DNA of 64,000 nucleotides, from contig JAUTDP010000018.1 in assembly GCA_033439795.1 (NCBI GenBank), positions 363,125-427,124 on the forward strand, in the 5' to 3' direction. The DNA comes from Sordaria brevicollis. Its lineage: Eukaryota; Ascomycota; Sordariomycetes; Sordariales; Sordariaceae. Position 1 is the stretch's first letter. Each line of letters opens with the position of its first letter. The notes beneath the pieces were generated by a model. It was given only the letters and a program-made list of their open reading frames with translations. It made no database searches and had not been told where the DNA came from. Of the stretch, positions 1 through 11,600 are shown piece after piece. The translations under genes were made by a program, and so were the position numbers.

Positions 1-3000
1 AGCGCTTTCGAAGGGGAACGTGATGGCGAGACCACGATATCACTATATACCGCTGTCGTCGTCGCACGTTTGGATGGGCTTGCTGTTGGCGTCGTTGTAG
101 GCTTGTCCTGCATGCCTGCAATGAGCGTCTCATGGCCCGCGGTGCGCGGAAGGTCCGTCGGGTATTCGTAGCGCTTCTTTTCGGGGGTATCACCAGTGGG
201 TTCGTATTCGCGCATCTTGGTGCTCTGGATGTCTTCCCGAAGGGAGGCGAGGGGCTGACGAAGGGATTCATCCAGCGGCTCCAGAGACTCGCGGAGAGTC
301 TTCGCATCATTATCCATCTCGCCACTAAGGTCGCGGATACGGTCGAATCGCTCGCCGAAATGATCCGCAATGTTAATAAAGGACTTTTCGACGGTCGAGG
401 TAAGATTCTCCATCGAAACAGCGTGCTGTTCGTGGTGCGCAGAGTTTTCGGAGCGGGCGCGGGAAACGAATTCGTCGAGATCCTGCATCTGGACATCGAG
501 ATCTTTAAGTTGGGCATCTACTACGCGGACCGTTTCGGCATGAACAGACTTGGTTGTGTTTTGTATAGAGTTGCTGTGCTCGTCGGCAGCCTGTGAGGTT
601 CATTAGTAAACAAGTCTTCCCATATGATGTGGCACAGGTAGCATACCGCCCAGTCGTCCTTCATCTTGTTCTTGAGCGCATCGCGAGACTTGGCAACGTC
701 CTCCATAAGTCTGCTGTCCTTCTCGTTCCACGCGTTGATGCCCTCCAGATATTCGGACATACTGCCCTCGAACGTCGCATTCGAATCCATAACAGCTTGC
801 CGTATAAGTGCCGTCTTCCCGGCCAGGCGAGACTCTTGCTTCTCTGCTTGCGAGTTGATGAGTGAACCAATTTGCTGCAACAGGTTCTGCCTCTCCTCCG
901 CTGCTTGTCTCCGTTCCTCCTCCAAAACTTCCTGGATCCGAGCTGCTACAGTTGCGTTGGATTCCACAAGGTTTTGACTAGCACCCTCGAGTTCTTGGCG
1001 GAGCCTATCAGCTTCGGCTTTTTGGGCGGTTATCGTCTGAAGCAGATCTTCGAAGATGGTTTTACAATCCTTCCCAAGCGAGCTATACGAAGCATGTAAC
1101 TGACTGTGAAAAGTAGTCAGCTCGCCCAGGACGTCACCTGCAATGCGCTCGGCCGCTGAGGCAATAGCCTGGAGCGATTCTCCAACACGCTGTTTCACGG
1201 TGTCCCGGACAACCTTGATTTCTTCCAGCACGTTGTCCATCTCCTCCTTCGACTTTTGCTTCTGCTCCAGCAGCTGTGTCCTAGACTCTGCAAAGTGTTC
1301 CAGATTCTGGTCGAGGAAGGCTTGGGTTGTGGACAGCTTGTCGAGCTCCTCCTGGACGAAACTCTGCATCCGCTCCGACACACTGGATATGTGCGCCTCC
1401 TGTCCCTTGCGAAATTCCTCAATCCGACTTTCAACAAGCTCAGTAATACCGGTAACCTGTGACTGCGACATGGCCCACGTGCTACGATTGAGCGCATGTA
1501 GGTCGGACCTCCTCCTGTTCTTCGCATGAAGTCCTTCGACATCTTGGACAGTTTGTTTGACGGTAGAAATAAGCCGATCGCCGACCTGGGCGAGTTTCTG
1601 TTCGGTTGTTTGGTGCGCTCTCCGGATGTGCGCCTCCTCCGCCAGCAACTTCTTGGTAGCTGCCAACACTAGCTCGGTTTGGTCCAACACATCCTTGGTC
1701 TCGTCTAGCTGAGATTTTGTGGCTTCGTGTTCTTTTCGAAGCCCCATGAATGTTGATGTCATCGTATACAGCTCCTGCAGCTTGTTCCGTAGATTCGTTT
1801 CTAACGTTTCGATTCTGGCCGCTTGTTCTTCCGTAAGGATCCGCCGCGATTCGTTCTGTACCGTCAGCTCTTCGTATGCATCGTTCGACAGATAGACACC
1901 GTTTCGTTGACGAGTGGCAATCAGCTCGCTTTTGAGCTTCTCGATTTCGGTCGCAAACTCTCGAAGCAATGTCTTTTTGTTGAGCAATGCGTTGATTTGC
2001 GGTTTGTTTCGAATGTTCTTGGCCCTAAAAGCATAATCCAGTGTAGATATCGTCTCCTCCATGTTACTCCGGGCTGGTGATATTGTCGCAATGATGCAAG
2101 TCTTTGTCCGCCCACCTAAAGAGTCTTGCAGTAGACGGGTAAGTTTCGATTCTCTGTAAGGAATATGGGGGCTGCGGTCAACCAAGGCGTTAATCACACG
2201 GCCAAGAGTAAGCAGACTCTTGTTGATGAGACCAGCCTCCGCAGCACGTTTGTTCTCAGCTCCAGAGCGCTGGATGTTTTCGCTACCAGCGAGATCGACC
2301 AAATTCAGCTTCCCTCCCATTAGATAATCCTCTCCATTCTCGGTCTGTTGCTTGACATGGACGGTGATGGTAAAGACGGTATGACTACGACTACTGAGGT
2401 CGTTGCATTTTGTCGCAGCTACCTGGCGCCTCACGCTGCCCTCCTGAAGCCACTTGAGGCCGTCTGCCGCGCTCAAAATGTGTCTTTCCTCCATGCCTTG
2501 CACAATGGTGGTGGAATGGCCCTTTTTCGAGTTGTCGTCAAAGATTTTGAGCTTTGTATTGTCCTCTGCTGATAGCAGATCACGGAGCTCTTCGTTGTAA
2601 AGTTCGATAAACGAGCATCGTACACAGTGTTCTTTGTCGTCTACCTCAAGCTTATTGAAGAGAGCGTGCAGAACTCTGGGGATAATGCCTGCGGTGTCAG
2701 GAAGCATGCCGAAAGTCTGATTCATGTCGCCCGACATGGTATATGTCTTTCCGGTGCCCGTCTGGCCGTAGGCAAATATGGTGCAGTTGTAACCGGAAAG
2801 CATCTCTTCCAGAATAGGCTTCACGACCTCGTCAAAGACCATGGCTTGATCGGCGGCCTGCGAGAAAACACGATCAAAGGTATACGTCTTGTTGCTGACT
2901 GCATTGGGACCCATTGACAGCTCAACTATCCTGCCCTTGAGACCCTCCGTTTTTACAACCACGGCGCTGTTCTCCTTGACTTCCCGGTCATTGCGTCCTC

Positions 3001-3216
3001 GGCAGCGCACTACGACATTGATATTTGTTGTGCCCTCGTCCTCCGGGTCGAAATCGCGCTCCTTGCGCTTCGCACCTGCTGTCGCCGACACTTGTGACTC
3101 TGCGGGTGAGGCGGCACCCGATCGCTCGGCGCGAGCTCCTCCCGGTGCGGAAACATTTCGCAGAGCTGACTGTCGGCCCGTGGAAGATGCCGTGTTTCTT
3201 GTAGCTGGAGGTCGCA

Positions 3217-3249
<33 letters not shown>

Positions 3250-3304
3250 GCGTCCCGGCGGCGGATGGTGGACGCGACATGGCTGATGGCCTTTTACGCT
3301 CCAT
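1..3304 (-). CDS. Kinesin-5 (BimC/Eg5 type) mitotic motor, C-terminus cut by window edge
   Basis: This is a plus-end-directed tetrameric kinesin that cross-links and slides antiparallel spindle microtubules. Exon 1 is 3304-647 and exon 2 runs from 590 to beyond position 1. The 56-bp intron (591-646) has a GTATGC donor, a TACTAAT branch and a CACAG acceptor, and exon 2 stays open. At least 1,082 residues are visible. The N-terminal head (about 92-448) has the P-loop GQTGTGKT at 180-187, switch I NDLSSRSH at 301-308 and switch II LVDLAGSE at 335-342. A long coiled-coil stalk follows. Exon 2 contains a BimC box at about 1015-1036 with a CDK-type TPEKK site (Thr 1021), which assigns the family. 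The ATG at 3304 was chosen as the first plausible one; the ATG at 3280 (MSRPPSA) is equally possible. The N-terminus is Ser/Asn-rich, encoded by a CTG-type microsatellite near 3217-3250. Confidence 0.95.
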
Positions 3305-4660
3305 GCTGGAGCTGCGCGTTTGGGTAATGCTTGGTCGCAAGGTCGAGGTCGCGAAATCGAGAGAAAAGACCGAAGGAGGGACGAGAAACGAAAAAAAATG
3401 CCGAGTGACGACTGTTGAGTTAAGGTACACAATGGGGAAAAATTAATCCAAAAGCATTCGCGGCTGGTGATCGAAGAGCTGGTAGCGAAAATAGAGAGAG
3501 AGGGAGCGAAGTCGTGGGTTGTTTCAATCTGCCGGTTGACGTCTTTTTGTTACGTGCGACAAGAGCTGGAAACCTGCGCAGAACGGCAGTGTCGTCGTGG
3601 AGAGAAATTGGCGTGTAGAGGTAGAATTCTACACGTTGGCGGGAATGAGCGACTGGACGTCGCAAGCCCGGCCGTTCTTGCTTCGGTCGTTGATGCGTGC
3701 GACTCGGTGTCGGAGAGGTCCTGGGCAAGGACGATGGGTTGGATGGCGGGGATCGCTGTTTTCCAATGTTTGCGTTCAGGTCCAGGTCCTTCAAGTTTAC
3801 AGTTGAGTTCGGTGCTTGCCTTGGCTGCTTTGGTGCAGGGACAGGCGCGACATCAACATCAGTCTCCACTGTACGCCCTCTTTGGTGGGCAGTTGCTGGG
3901 GTAACCGCCTCCCGGGGCAAGTTAAACAAACGCACAGACCACTGATCTTCAATTGCCAGGGGCTTGCGCTGTCCTTTCTCTCTCCGTCAATCATCCCGTC
4001 GCTGGAAACACCGACCACTCAGGAAACAGCACATCCCTAGCGGCCTGTGACTTGAGCGCCAGCACGATGCCCCTCTCTTTGTGTCTCTCCCCATCCGTCA
4101 TCCCGGGCCATTCCAGTCCAGCAGTGAGCACCGCTGTTTCAGTGCTGACCCCTCTGTCCTGCCTGCCGCTTTCACCGCCGCCTGCCGCCATTTCCATGTG
4201 AGCAGAGAGCGGGAGGTACAGATAGTGTAGGTACATGGGTACCGCTACGTAAGAGGAATCTGGGGCAGCTGCCGATGGTCGGTGGCCGCCCCATGGAGAT
4301 CACGAGGGGACCTTGACGGACAGCACCCTACCTCAGGCAAGCGCAGTCTCCGCCAACTACGGTAGGTATTCCAACAACGATTACTCTGACACTATCTTAC
4401 GCCTTTTCATCCTCTTACACTTTCCTCTTCTCTCTGTTTTACAAAGTCATCACAAAGCTACTTACAGACACCATACTTCGAACAGACCATGTCATAGCCA
4501 TTCGCCATTGTTGACAATCCGCTCTGCTACCAAGCCCGTTGGATGAACCGCGACTCGGACTTGACAGGAGTTCGTCCTATCTCTGTCGCTCCCTTATCCG
4601 ATTTTACCATTGGCGGTGTTTAACTCCCCAAAACTTTCATCAGAGTATCCAAATTCCAAA
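3305..4660. other. Intergenic region between divergent kinesin-5 and PHAF1-like genes
   Basis: About 1.36 kb separates two divergently transcribed genes, so it should hold both promoters and 5' leaders. The open frames on both strands are short, overlap one another and resemble no known protein. No tRNA or 5S rRNA sequence was recognised. The stretch near 4,380-4,520 is C/T-rich on the plus strand, as is common just upstream of fungal transcription starts, and probably belongs to the plus-strand gene. Confidence 0.6.
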
Positions 4661-6289
4661 ATGTCGACACCTACGCCGTCACCGATTTCTCCCCTTCTCT
4701 TCTCGGCACAGCTTTATCCTGGCCGCGCGCTGGGCTGGCTGATGCTTGGAGGGTCGTTGCACGACATCTTGACTCGCCTCAAGACCGAGCCCCATCGATT
4801 CCCGAATCTCGATGTCAAGTACAGCCCAACCGAGCCGACGAGGTCGGTCGTCGTTATCGATCTGCCTGCAAACGGCATGCGTCTGCAGTTCGACGCTCCA
4901 GAGCAGCGATTACGCTTGATTGAAGTGATCGATTTCACAAAGAACCACATCTTTATCAAGGCAGCCGATAACAAGGAACGTGACCTTGTTCGCCCTTCGA
5001 CAGGATCTTCTCCGTCAACCGATAGCCCCGCGGGCCCTACATTCCGTCACATTTATCAGCGATTTCTGGGTCCCACCTACAATGGAGAGTTCCTTGATGG
5101 GCCAAATACTCCAGACAACGCCGTCGACCAGTATGGCCTTTACATGTTATCATGGCCCGGAGTGGCCTTTAGTTTTGCCATGAGGAAAGCGGATTACTCG
5201 GCCGACAAGAGCGTAGTTGACCTACTGCCATCTTCCCAGGTCCCCGAGGTCATGGCCGTTTTCAGTGGGGATTCATGGACACAGGCCCGGCAGACGCTGT
5301 GGACTGAGGTTTTGCCTAGTCTCAAGACGTTCACGCCACTGACCAAAGGAAAGGAGGTGTTTCCCGACGAGGTGTCCTTGATCAAGATTTATGGTGGAGG
5401 GAAACTGCAGGTCTTTCGAAAGTGGACGGATCAGCACTTTTGGATTCGACTGGGACAGACAACTCCGCAAGATCTTGTATCCCATTTGGGTCCTCCTGAT
5501 GCCATATACCGAAAGAACGACCATAAGATGTTCGCTCACAAAGTGCGGACGGAGAGCGATGCAATGAAGCGACCGGACAGTGCTGATTTGAAGCACCAGG
5601 ACGACCTTACGGACACGGATCAATCGTCGGCCAACGCTGGGTCGGATGGCTACCACTCGAGCGACGATGAGACCAGTGATGTCAGCATCGAAGGCGGCCA
5701 CGTGTCAGGCGAGTGCTTTTACAACTATTTCTACCACGGATTTGATGTACTGGTCTCAAGGCCGACGGCACCGTCAGCGGTACCACCTTCTCAGGAGCAG
5801 GGGAAGAATGTGCCCAATATTCCCAAGGACTGGCTTCTCACAGCGAATGCCGACAGCCTTGTAGCCACTAAGATTGTTTTGCACGGGAATGTCCCTGGGT
5901 CGTATCCCTTCAACCGCCACCGTCGCTGCCGATGGGAGATTCCGTATCTTTCGTCCGTCTCGGACGTTGTGATCAACTCGGAGTCGGATTTCCCCCTGAT
6001 CGAGGAGAGCCTGCGCAAGGAGTGGCAAACCATATATCCTTCTGAAGAAGAGGCGCGCAAGGCTCAGAGAGGTATGGTTCTCAACCGAGGATGGGGAGAC
6101 AGTCCTGGCAGCAGCATCGAGTTTCTCGGCGGGTGGGAGGGAGACGGGGCGACGGCAGCACCGGACGCCGGTGGCACAGCCAAGAAGTTTGATGGACCTG
6201 CTGACTCCACAACTACTCTTTATGGATTCCCGGGCCTCGTCTTTGAGGTGTTGAAGAACGGTGCTGTCACTGCCGTGACGGTGTATTAG
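4661..6289 (+). CDS. PHAF1/UPF0183 family protein
   Basis: This is an intronless 542-residue protein. The N-terminal half matches the UPF0183 family (human C16orf70, PHAF1/MYTHO). It shows a leading LGGSLHDIL segment, then FPNLDVKYSP, then an L-x-F-D-x-P-E-Q-R-L-x-L-I-E-V block at about residues 75-95. Later come a GPTYNGEFLDGP segment, YPG-like YMLSWPGVAFSF, and a GPPDAIYRKND motif near 290. The mammalian homologue is linked to autophagosome (phagophore) membranes; that role here is inference only. An acidic Ser/Asp-rich insert near 310-345 is not typical of animal members. The ATG at 4661 was chosen because it sits in a good context (CAAAATGTC), whereas the 51 bases upstream read as leader. 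Confidence 0.85.
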   Translation: MSTPTPSPISPLLFSAQLYPGRALGWLMLGGSLHDILTRLKTEPHRFPNLDVKYSPTEPTRSVVVIDLPANGMRLQFDAPEQRLRLIEVIDFTKNHIFIKAADNKERDLVRPSTGSSPSTDSPAGPTFRHIYQRFLGPTYNGEFLDGPNTPDNAVDQYGLYMLSWPGVAFSFAMRKADYSADKSVVDLLPSSQVPEVMAVFSGDSWTQARQTLWTEVLPSLKTFTPLTKGKEVFPDEVSLIKIYGGGKLQVFRKWTDQHFWIRLGQTTPQDLVSHLGPPDAIYRKNDHKMFAHKVRTESDAMKRPDSADLKHQDDLTDTDQSSANAGSDGYHSSDDETSDVSIEGGHVSGECFYNYFYHGFDVLVSRPTAPSAVPPSQEQGKNVPNIPKDWLLTANADSLVATKIVLHGNVPGSYPFNRHRRCRWEIPYLSSVSDVVINSESDFPLIEESLRKEWQTIYPSEEEARKAQRGMVLNRGWGDSPGSSIEFLGGWEGDGATAAPDAGGTAKKFDGPADSTTTLYGFPGLVFEVLKNGAVTAVTVY

Positions 6290-8587
6290 TCGTTTTGTAT
6301 GGCTACGAACGCATTGGTCATGATGTCTACGGCGAGTCGCTTTTCGGTCATTACGTTGGTTTTGGATATATGGTATAACGGAGTATACAGGCACTAGAGG
6401 AGCGAGGCATTTCGCCAGTATTGTCTAATTTAGGTACACAACCTCATACATAAGCGGAATTCTTTTCAAGATGGTTTAATCTCACACGTGGCTCTACCTT
6501 GCCTAGGCTAGGAGACAAAAACGCAAACATCCTTGCATTGAAGGCAGCAGTCTAGCTCTAGTATGTAGGCCTGCCTTTGACTTGAGGACTATACTCACAT
6601 CCACTGTCAACTTAAGCAAGACGCAAGCTACTTTTTTGTCTATTGATCCCCTGGACGTCATGAGAGCTACGCGCTGGATATGTCATCGTCTTTCCTTGTT
6701 CTGCTCAGAACACAGCCAGCCACCCCTGTTTTCTTTTGTTGGGAGCAACGCCTTCCAAAGCAGTGGACTCACCGCCAAAGACCTTGTTGGACGGTTGGGA
6801 TGTTGGAAATGGGAATGCCCCTTGTTCATCACATCACAACGAGAGCTGTGGGGTCTTGTTCCATTGTGGTAGATGATCGCTCTTCCACCAACATCTAGGC
6901 TTGAATACCAGAGGCAGATATCACAGCCACATGATCTGTGAGAGTTGGTTCTCGCCATCTGTTGATCAACCAACACGATGCTTGAGGTTCCAACCTCTTG
7001 ACAAAAACTCGAGATGGTGATAAATCCGACCCAACCAGAAACAATACCTCTATGCAACTCGCAATGCCGCTGATGTAAAATTGTAATAATGCAGTGATGA
7101 ATCAAGCTTTCCAACCGACGTCCATGCTGACATGCATCAAACTTGAGTACAAACGTCCGAAATTCACCAACTAGTCACCAACAACCGGCCCAGGCCCTGA
7201 AGAACTGCGCCTGTCAGTGGCTCCCAGGCCCGAACGGAAGGGTGATCCATAGCGGGTAATAGTGGGGTCACGGTCTGCATTTCCTGCCCCACTTTCCTCG
7301 TTTTCTGCGCTCCTTCTGCCAGGGGCCCCCTATCCCTTTAGCTGTGCAATTGAACCATTTTGTGCCAAGATTTTTTCTACCTGCAGTACTTCGTGACTTT
7401 GAGAGGTATTGCCAAGCGAAATTTATCGAAATTTATTGGCTCGCTTCTGTTATCCCGCCTCTTACCTACACTCCACATTCAGTGCAATGTCAAAATCGCT
7501 GCAAAAGCTGGGAAAATCGAGGTATCGACATGGACACAGATGTTACTGTGGGGTTTTCTAGCCAATCGGCTACTAGAGATCTGTGCTTGGCACAAAATGG
7601 TTCAATTGCACAGCTAAAGGGATGAACTGCCGAAGTGATGCTCAGCTGTCGATGACACAGCCAGCAAGGACGATCCGCCGTTTCAACGGGCCACAGCAGG
7701 AACCTCAAGCAAGCAGCGAAGCTCTGCAGGTCGCAGGGTGGCAGGGCGATGGAGCAATCCAGTGGCAGTGAGGTGGCCAGTGACGCCCGGCCGGGGGTTT
7801 GGGTGGGAGTACGAGTGGAACCTTCCCGCCCAACATTTTGGAGAGAATTGAGGCGGAAGGAAGGAAAGACCTCTCGTCTGGAAATGTTCGGGAGAAACAG
7901 CCCCGTATCGTACCCGACACTCATGCTGTGCCTTCCACTTGGAGCTGCACTGTCTTGAAGAGAAGGAGTGAGTGAGTGTGAGTGACCTCCGATTTCGACC
8001 TCGTGCTCCCATCTCTCCCAATCCCATCACCTTGCATCCATCAAACCACGGCAGTCCTTTCAGGCGGTTTGTTCCTGTCGCACCAAGAACCAATTCATTG
8101 GACCATTGTTTCCATCCCTTACTTACACAGTACATGCGCCGCCAAAGGTACCTCTACCTATTCTTTGCAGCCATCTTTATAGTGTGCGCCCCGGCGAATA
8201 GAAAGTAGCTCACGACCACAGCATAGCAACACTGCATATACGTACCTTGCCCGTCTGACGTCGACGTTGGCTATTGTCTTGGTTTTTTGTGTTCACATGG
8301 CAGAAGACTGAAGCCACGGAAGAAGAAGCGCCCTGCCCAGCTCAGCCAGACCCCCGAAGAAGCACAAGACTGCTACAGACAGACACATTCGACTATCACG
8401 AGAACCCAAGGCAGAGAGACACTTGGCGACAAACCTTAAACGAAGGAGCTAGGGGAGCCGAGCGAGGTTGCCCATACAAGACAGACGCCCTCGGAAGCCA
8501 AGACGACGAACCGAGTGCATCCATTCATCCTTTTTCATCTCAACATTTACATACACAAGGAACGACAAGGGAGACCGACCGACAACG
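6290..8587. other. Intergenic region and long 5' leader of the following gene
   Basis: This is about 2.3 kb with no supported gene. The first part is the 3' flank of the PHAF1-like gene. From roughly 8,000 onward the sequence becomes rich in C and A, which suits the promoter and untranslated leader of the large gene starting at 8677. Open frames here are short and have no recognisable motif. I found no tRNA or 5S rRNA. Confidence 0.55.
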
Positions 8588-8660
8588 ATGCATATCATTA
8601 TCCATTCCATGCGACTCTAGTTCCTCCGTTACCCGCTTCCTCTGAAGACGTGGCATGTGA
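8588..8660 (+). promoter_or_regulatory. Two upstream ORFs, including a start-stop element
   Basis: The leader just before the ATG at 8677 contains two short upstream frames. One is a ten-codon frame (8588-8620, MHIIIHSMRL then TAG, with an internal in-frame ATG at 8609). The other is a minimal frame in which ATG (8655-8657) is followed at once by TGA (8658-8660), 16 bases before the main start. Such elements can pause or divert scanning ribosomes in eukaryotes. Whether the mRNA includes this segment is inferred, since the transcription start is unknown. Confidence 0.45.
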
Positions 8661-8676
8661 ACGGCGCAGCACAGCA

Positions 8677-11600
8677 ATGACCGACCAAGATGCCAGTCCA
8701 TCATCCAACCTTCGTCCGCGCCGAGCAACCAAGCAACAACCCGACATCTTCCTTCCCGACCGCCATGACCATGCCCCGACAGCCATCTCTGGCCAGGATC
8801 ACCAGGTCAATACGATCCTCCCCGACGGCTCTTTGAACACGTCGGATCGTGATGACGACCGTGACGATAACTACGATGACGCCAGTATACCGCCCGATCA
8901 ACGACATCCCCGTTCCGACCACCACCCTCGCGCCGATGAAGGAAACTTCTCCTCCAGAGGCGCCCTTCGCCCTCATAAGAACAGAACGAACGGCGCCTTT
9001 CTCCTTTCCGATCCAGTCTTTGGCGGCGGCACACATCTTCAGAAAACCCAGCTACAGCCACCCAAGAGGCAGAGCCTGTTAGACCCTAATAGGAATAGGA
9101 TCACTAAGCATGGCCTTGACAGGTCGCCTGGCCGGAGCAAGCGTACGGGTCCTTCAAACGAGGTAGGACTGGGACTGGTTCAGCGTTCAGGATCAACAGC
9201 CACAGCAGAGGCATCTCTGCGACAAGCATCCTCCATTACCGGCAGCACTCTCGCATCAAACCGCGGCTCTCTGGCAGGTGAGACGGTTGTTGGCGCAAAC
9301 CCGCCGACCCAACGGACAGCCATGGCGCCCCTGGATATGGAATCGGCCCAGATCGTGAATATGGCTCTTAACCTGAGCGAGTCACGGAGGATAGCGTCGC
9401 GAAGGATCATCTCTCAACCAGTGCCTCCAAGGCTAGGGCCAGTCCCAGAACATAGTACAGGAGGAAGTCTTCGACAACATCTGCAGCAGCAACGAAGAGT
9501 TTCGAGGAATATGTCACCTAGACCGGACCACTCTCCGCGCATCGCATCCGCACGGTCACTGCAAGCTCCGGCCGATCTCGAACCATACCAATACCACTTT
9601 TCCCAGTCAACATTGGCGAGAGCGCAGAAGGCTAGGGAATATTTGGGCTTGATGGCGCAGTACAGACGGATACTCGAACTGCTGCCCCCGTTAAAGGCCG
9701 ACCGATCAGTGGCATCATCTACCGTTAGCCCTCCGCTAACGCCCAATGGATCAAATTTTCCGAGTAGGGTCCCGACCAACGATGCCGAAACAATATTTGG
9801 GCGACCATATAACCCGCTGCAGTATATTCGCAACAGGAAGATCCGGGCTCGTGAGAGGAAGACTCTAGACGGTGAAGGTCAAGGATTCAATGATGTTGAA
9901 AGGGTTTCCGAATGGGTCGACGAAGTAGCCAAATGGATCGCCAAGGGTCAGGATCGGGTACCGGGAAATCCTTCGATACCTCCATTCACTCCGGCTCGTA
10001 TCCTCTCACAGGAGAACTCTCCCCAGTCTCTCGGTTCTAGGCCGACAACAGCGATGATGCCTAAAATGAAACGGCCACGAGTGGACTGGGCCGTAGATCC
10101 GGCTGATATGATCGCAGACATCTACTGGCTCGAACAGGACGACAACAGGTATTTGGTGGAGGATAGGAATTGGAAGCGCCTCTTTCCCCAAGGAGGTGTG
10201 GAGATTTATCGATCTCTCTCAAGAGATGATACTCCAGGCTCAAGCAAAATATTCTCCAACTCCAACAGTCTCACGACCTTAGACAAAGCTCGCACGGAAC
10301 CGCCACCCCAGGTTGTGGAACAGAAGCCGGTGCATAAGGCGCAGCAGGAGCAACCGCACGGCTTTAGTGCTAGTCGAGCCCGGGATAAAGCCCAACAGAA
10401 GCTTCGGGCGCTCAAGGGATCACATCATCGAGCTAACAGTTCCATATACAACCGGGATATCCTTCGAATCCACAGAGGCTCATTTTCAGAGTCATCAGAT
10501 ACGGACAGTGATCGGAAACGGCGTGGCAGGCACGGGACTATTTCCAGTAGTGGTAAGGACATACTGGCGAGGCAGATGGAAGACATGATTGCTCAGGAGC
10601 AGCGAGATATCGAAGCGCACCCCCTCTATGACCAGGAGACGCAGCGGCTTAAGCTCCCGGATACCGGATTATCGACCCCAGAAAGGGATCGGGAGAAGGC
10701 GCGCCTTACACCAGCGCTTAACCGCGCTAACAGCGTTGATGACCGCAGGCCGGCATCCCGGTCTGAGCCAGCTGACCTAGAGGGCTCTTACTTCAAGCTC
10801 CCAGCCAAGGCAGCCCCGGCACAGGTTCTGGCTGGACGGATTGGCGTTGGGTCATTGAATGGGGATAGGCGGTTTTCGACGGACTATGACACATCGCCAC
10901 CATACTCACCCGACTTGCGGCCAATGCATGACGTGCTGGTTCCCGGATTGGGCATGGACGTTTCCCCAAGGTCGACGAGGCCAAGCTCACCGATGGGGAG
11001 TTCACCGAGCAGAAGTCGCCTGACCAAAGTTAGGAGCATATTCCGAGATCGCAGCAGCGAGCAGTTGGCCGAGCTTTCAACGCGTAGCGAAAAAGGCGAG
11101 AACCCTGAATCAGTCCAATTTCTGATGGATCGTCAACCGGTAGAGTCTCCCGCAACCATGGGGTCTGCCAATGGCATGCTCTTACCTCCCGAGCGGAAGG
11201 CTTCTCGCAGTCCTCTGCGCAAGATAGTAACCAAAGGAACTGACTCTAGCCAAAAATCGAGCAAGAGTACTGGAAACCACAAGCTTCGGGAGGATGGCAG
11301 CAGTAGCCTGAAAGGGTTATTCCGGGGCCAGCGCATCGATAGTGTCTTGCGTAGCGGTGTCTCCAAAGTCAGTGACATGTTGTGGCGGAAGGAGACTGCC
11401 CCAGGTCCTGTCGACGAGTACGATTCTTCAGATGAGTCTGATGCGGAGAGCAGAGGAAGATCCAGGTCCTTACCCAGTTCGCCAGCACGGAAGGCTGGTC
11501 GTAGTCCGTCCAACCACGGCAAGGCGAACGGGGAGAAGAGCTACCTGGATATCATGCCACAGTTCATACCCACCGCGGAAAAGCATCATAGCAAGTCCAA

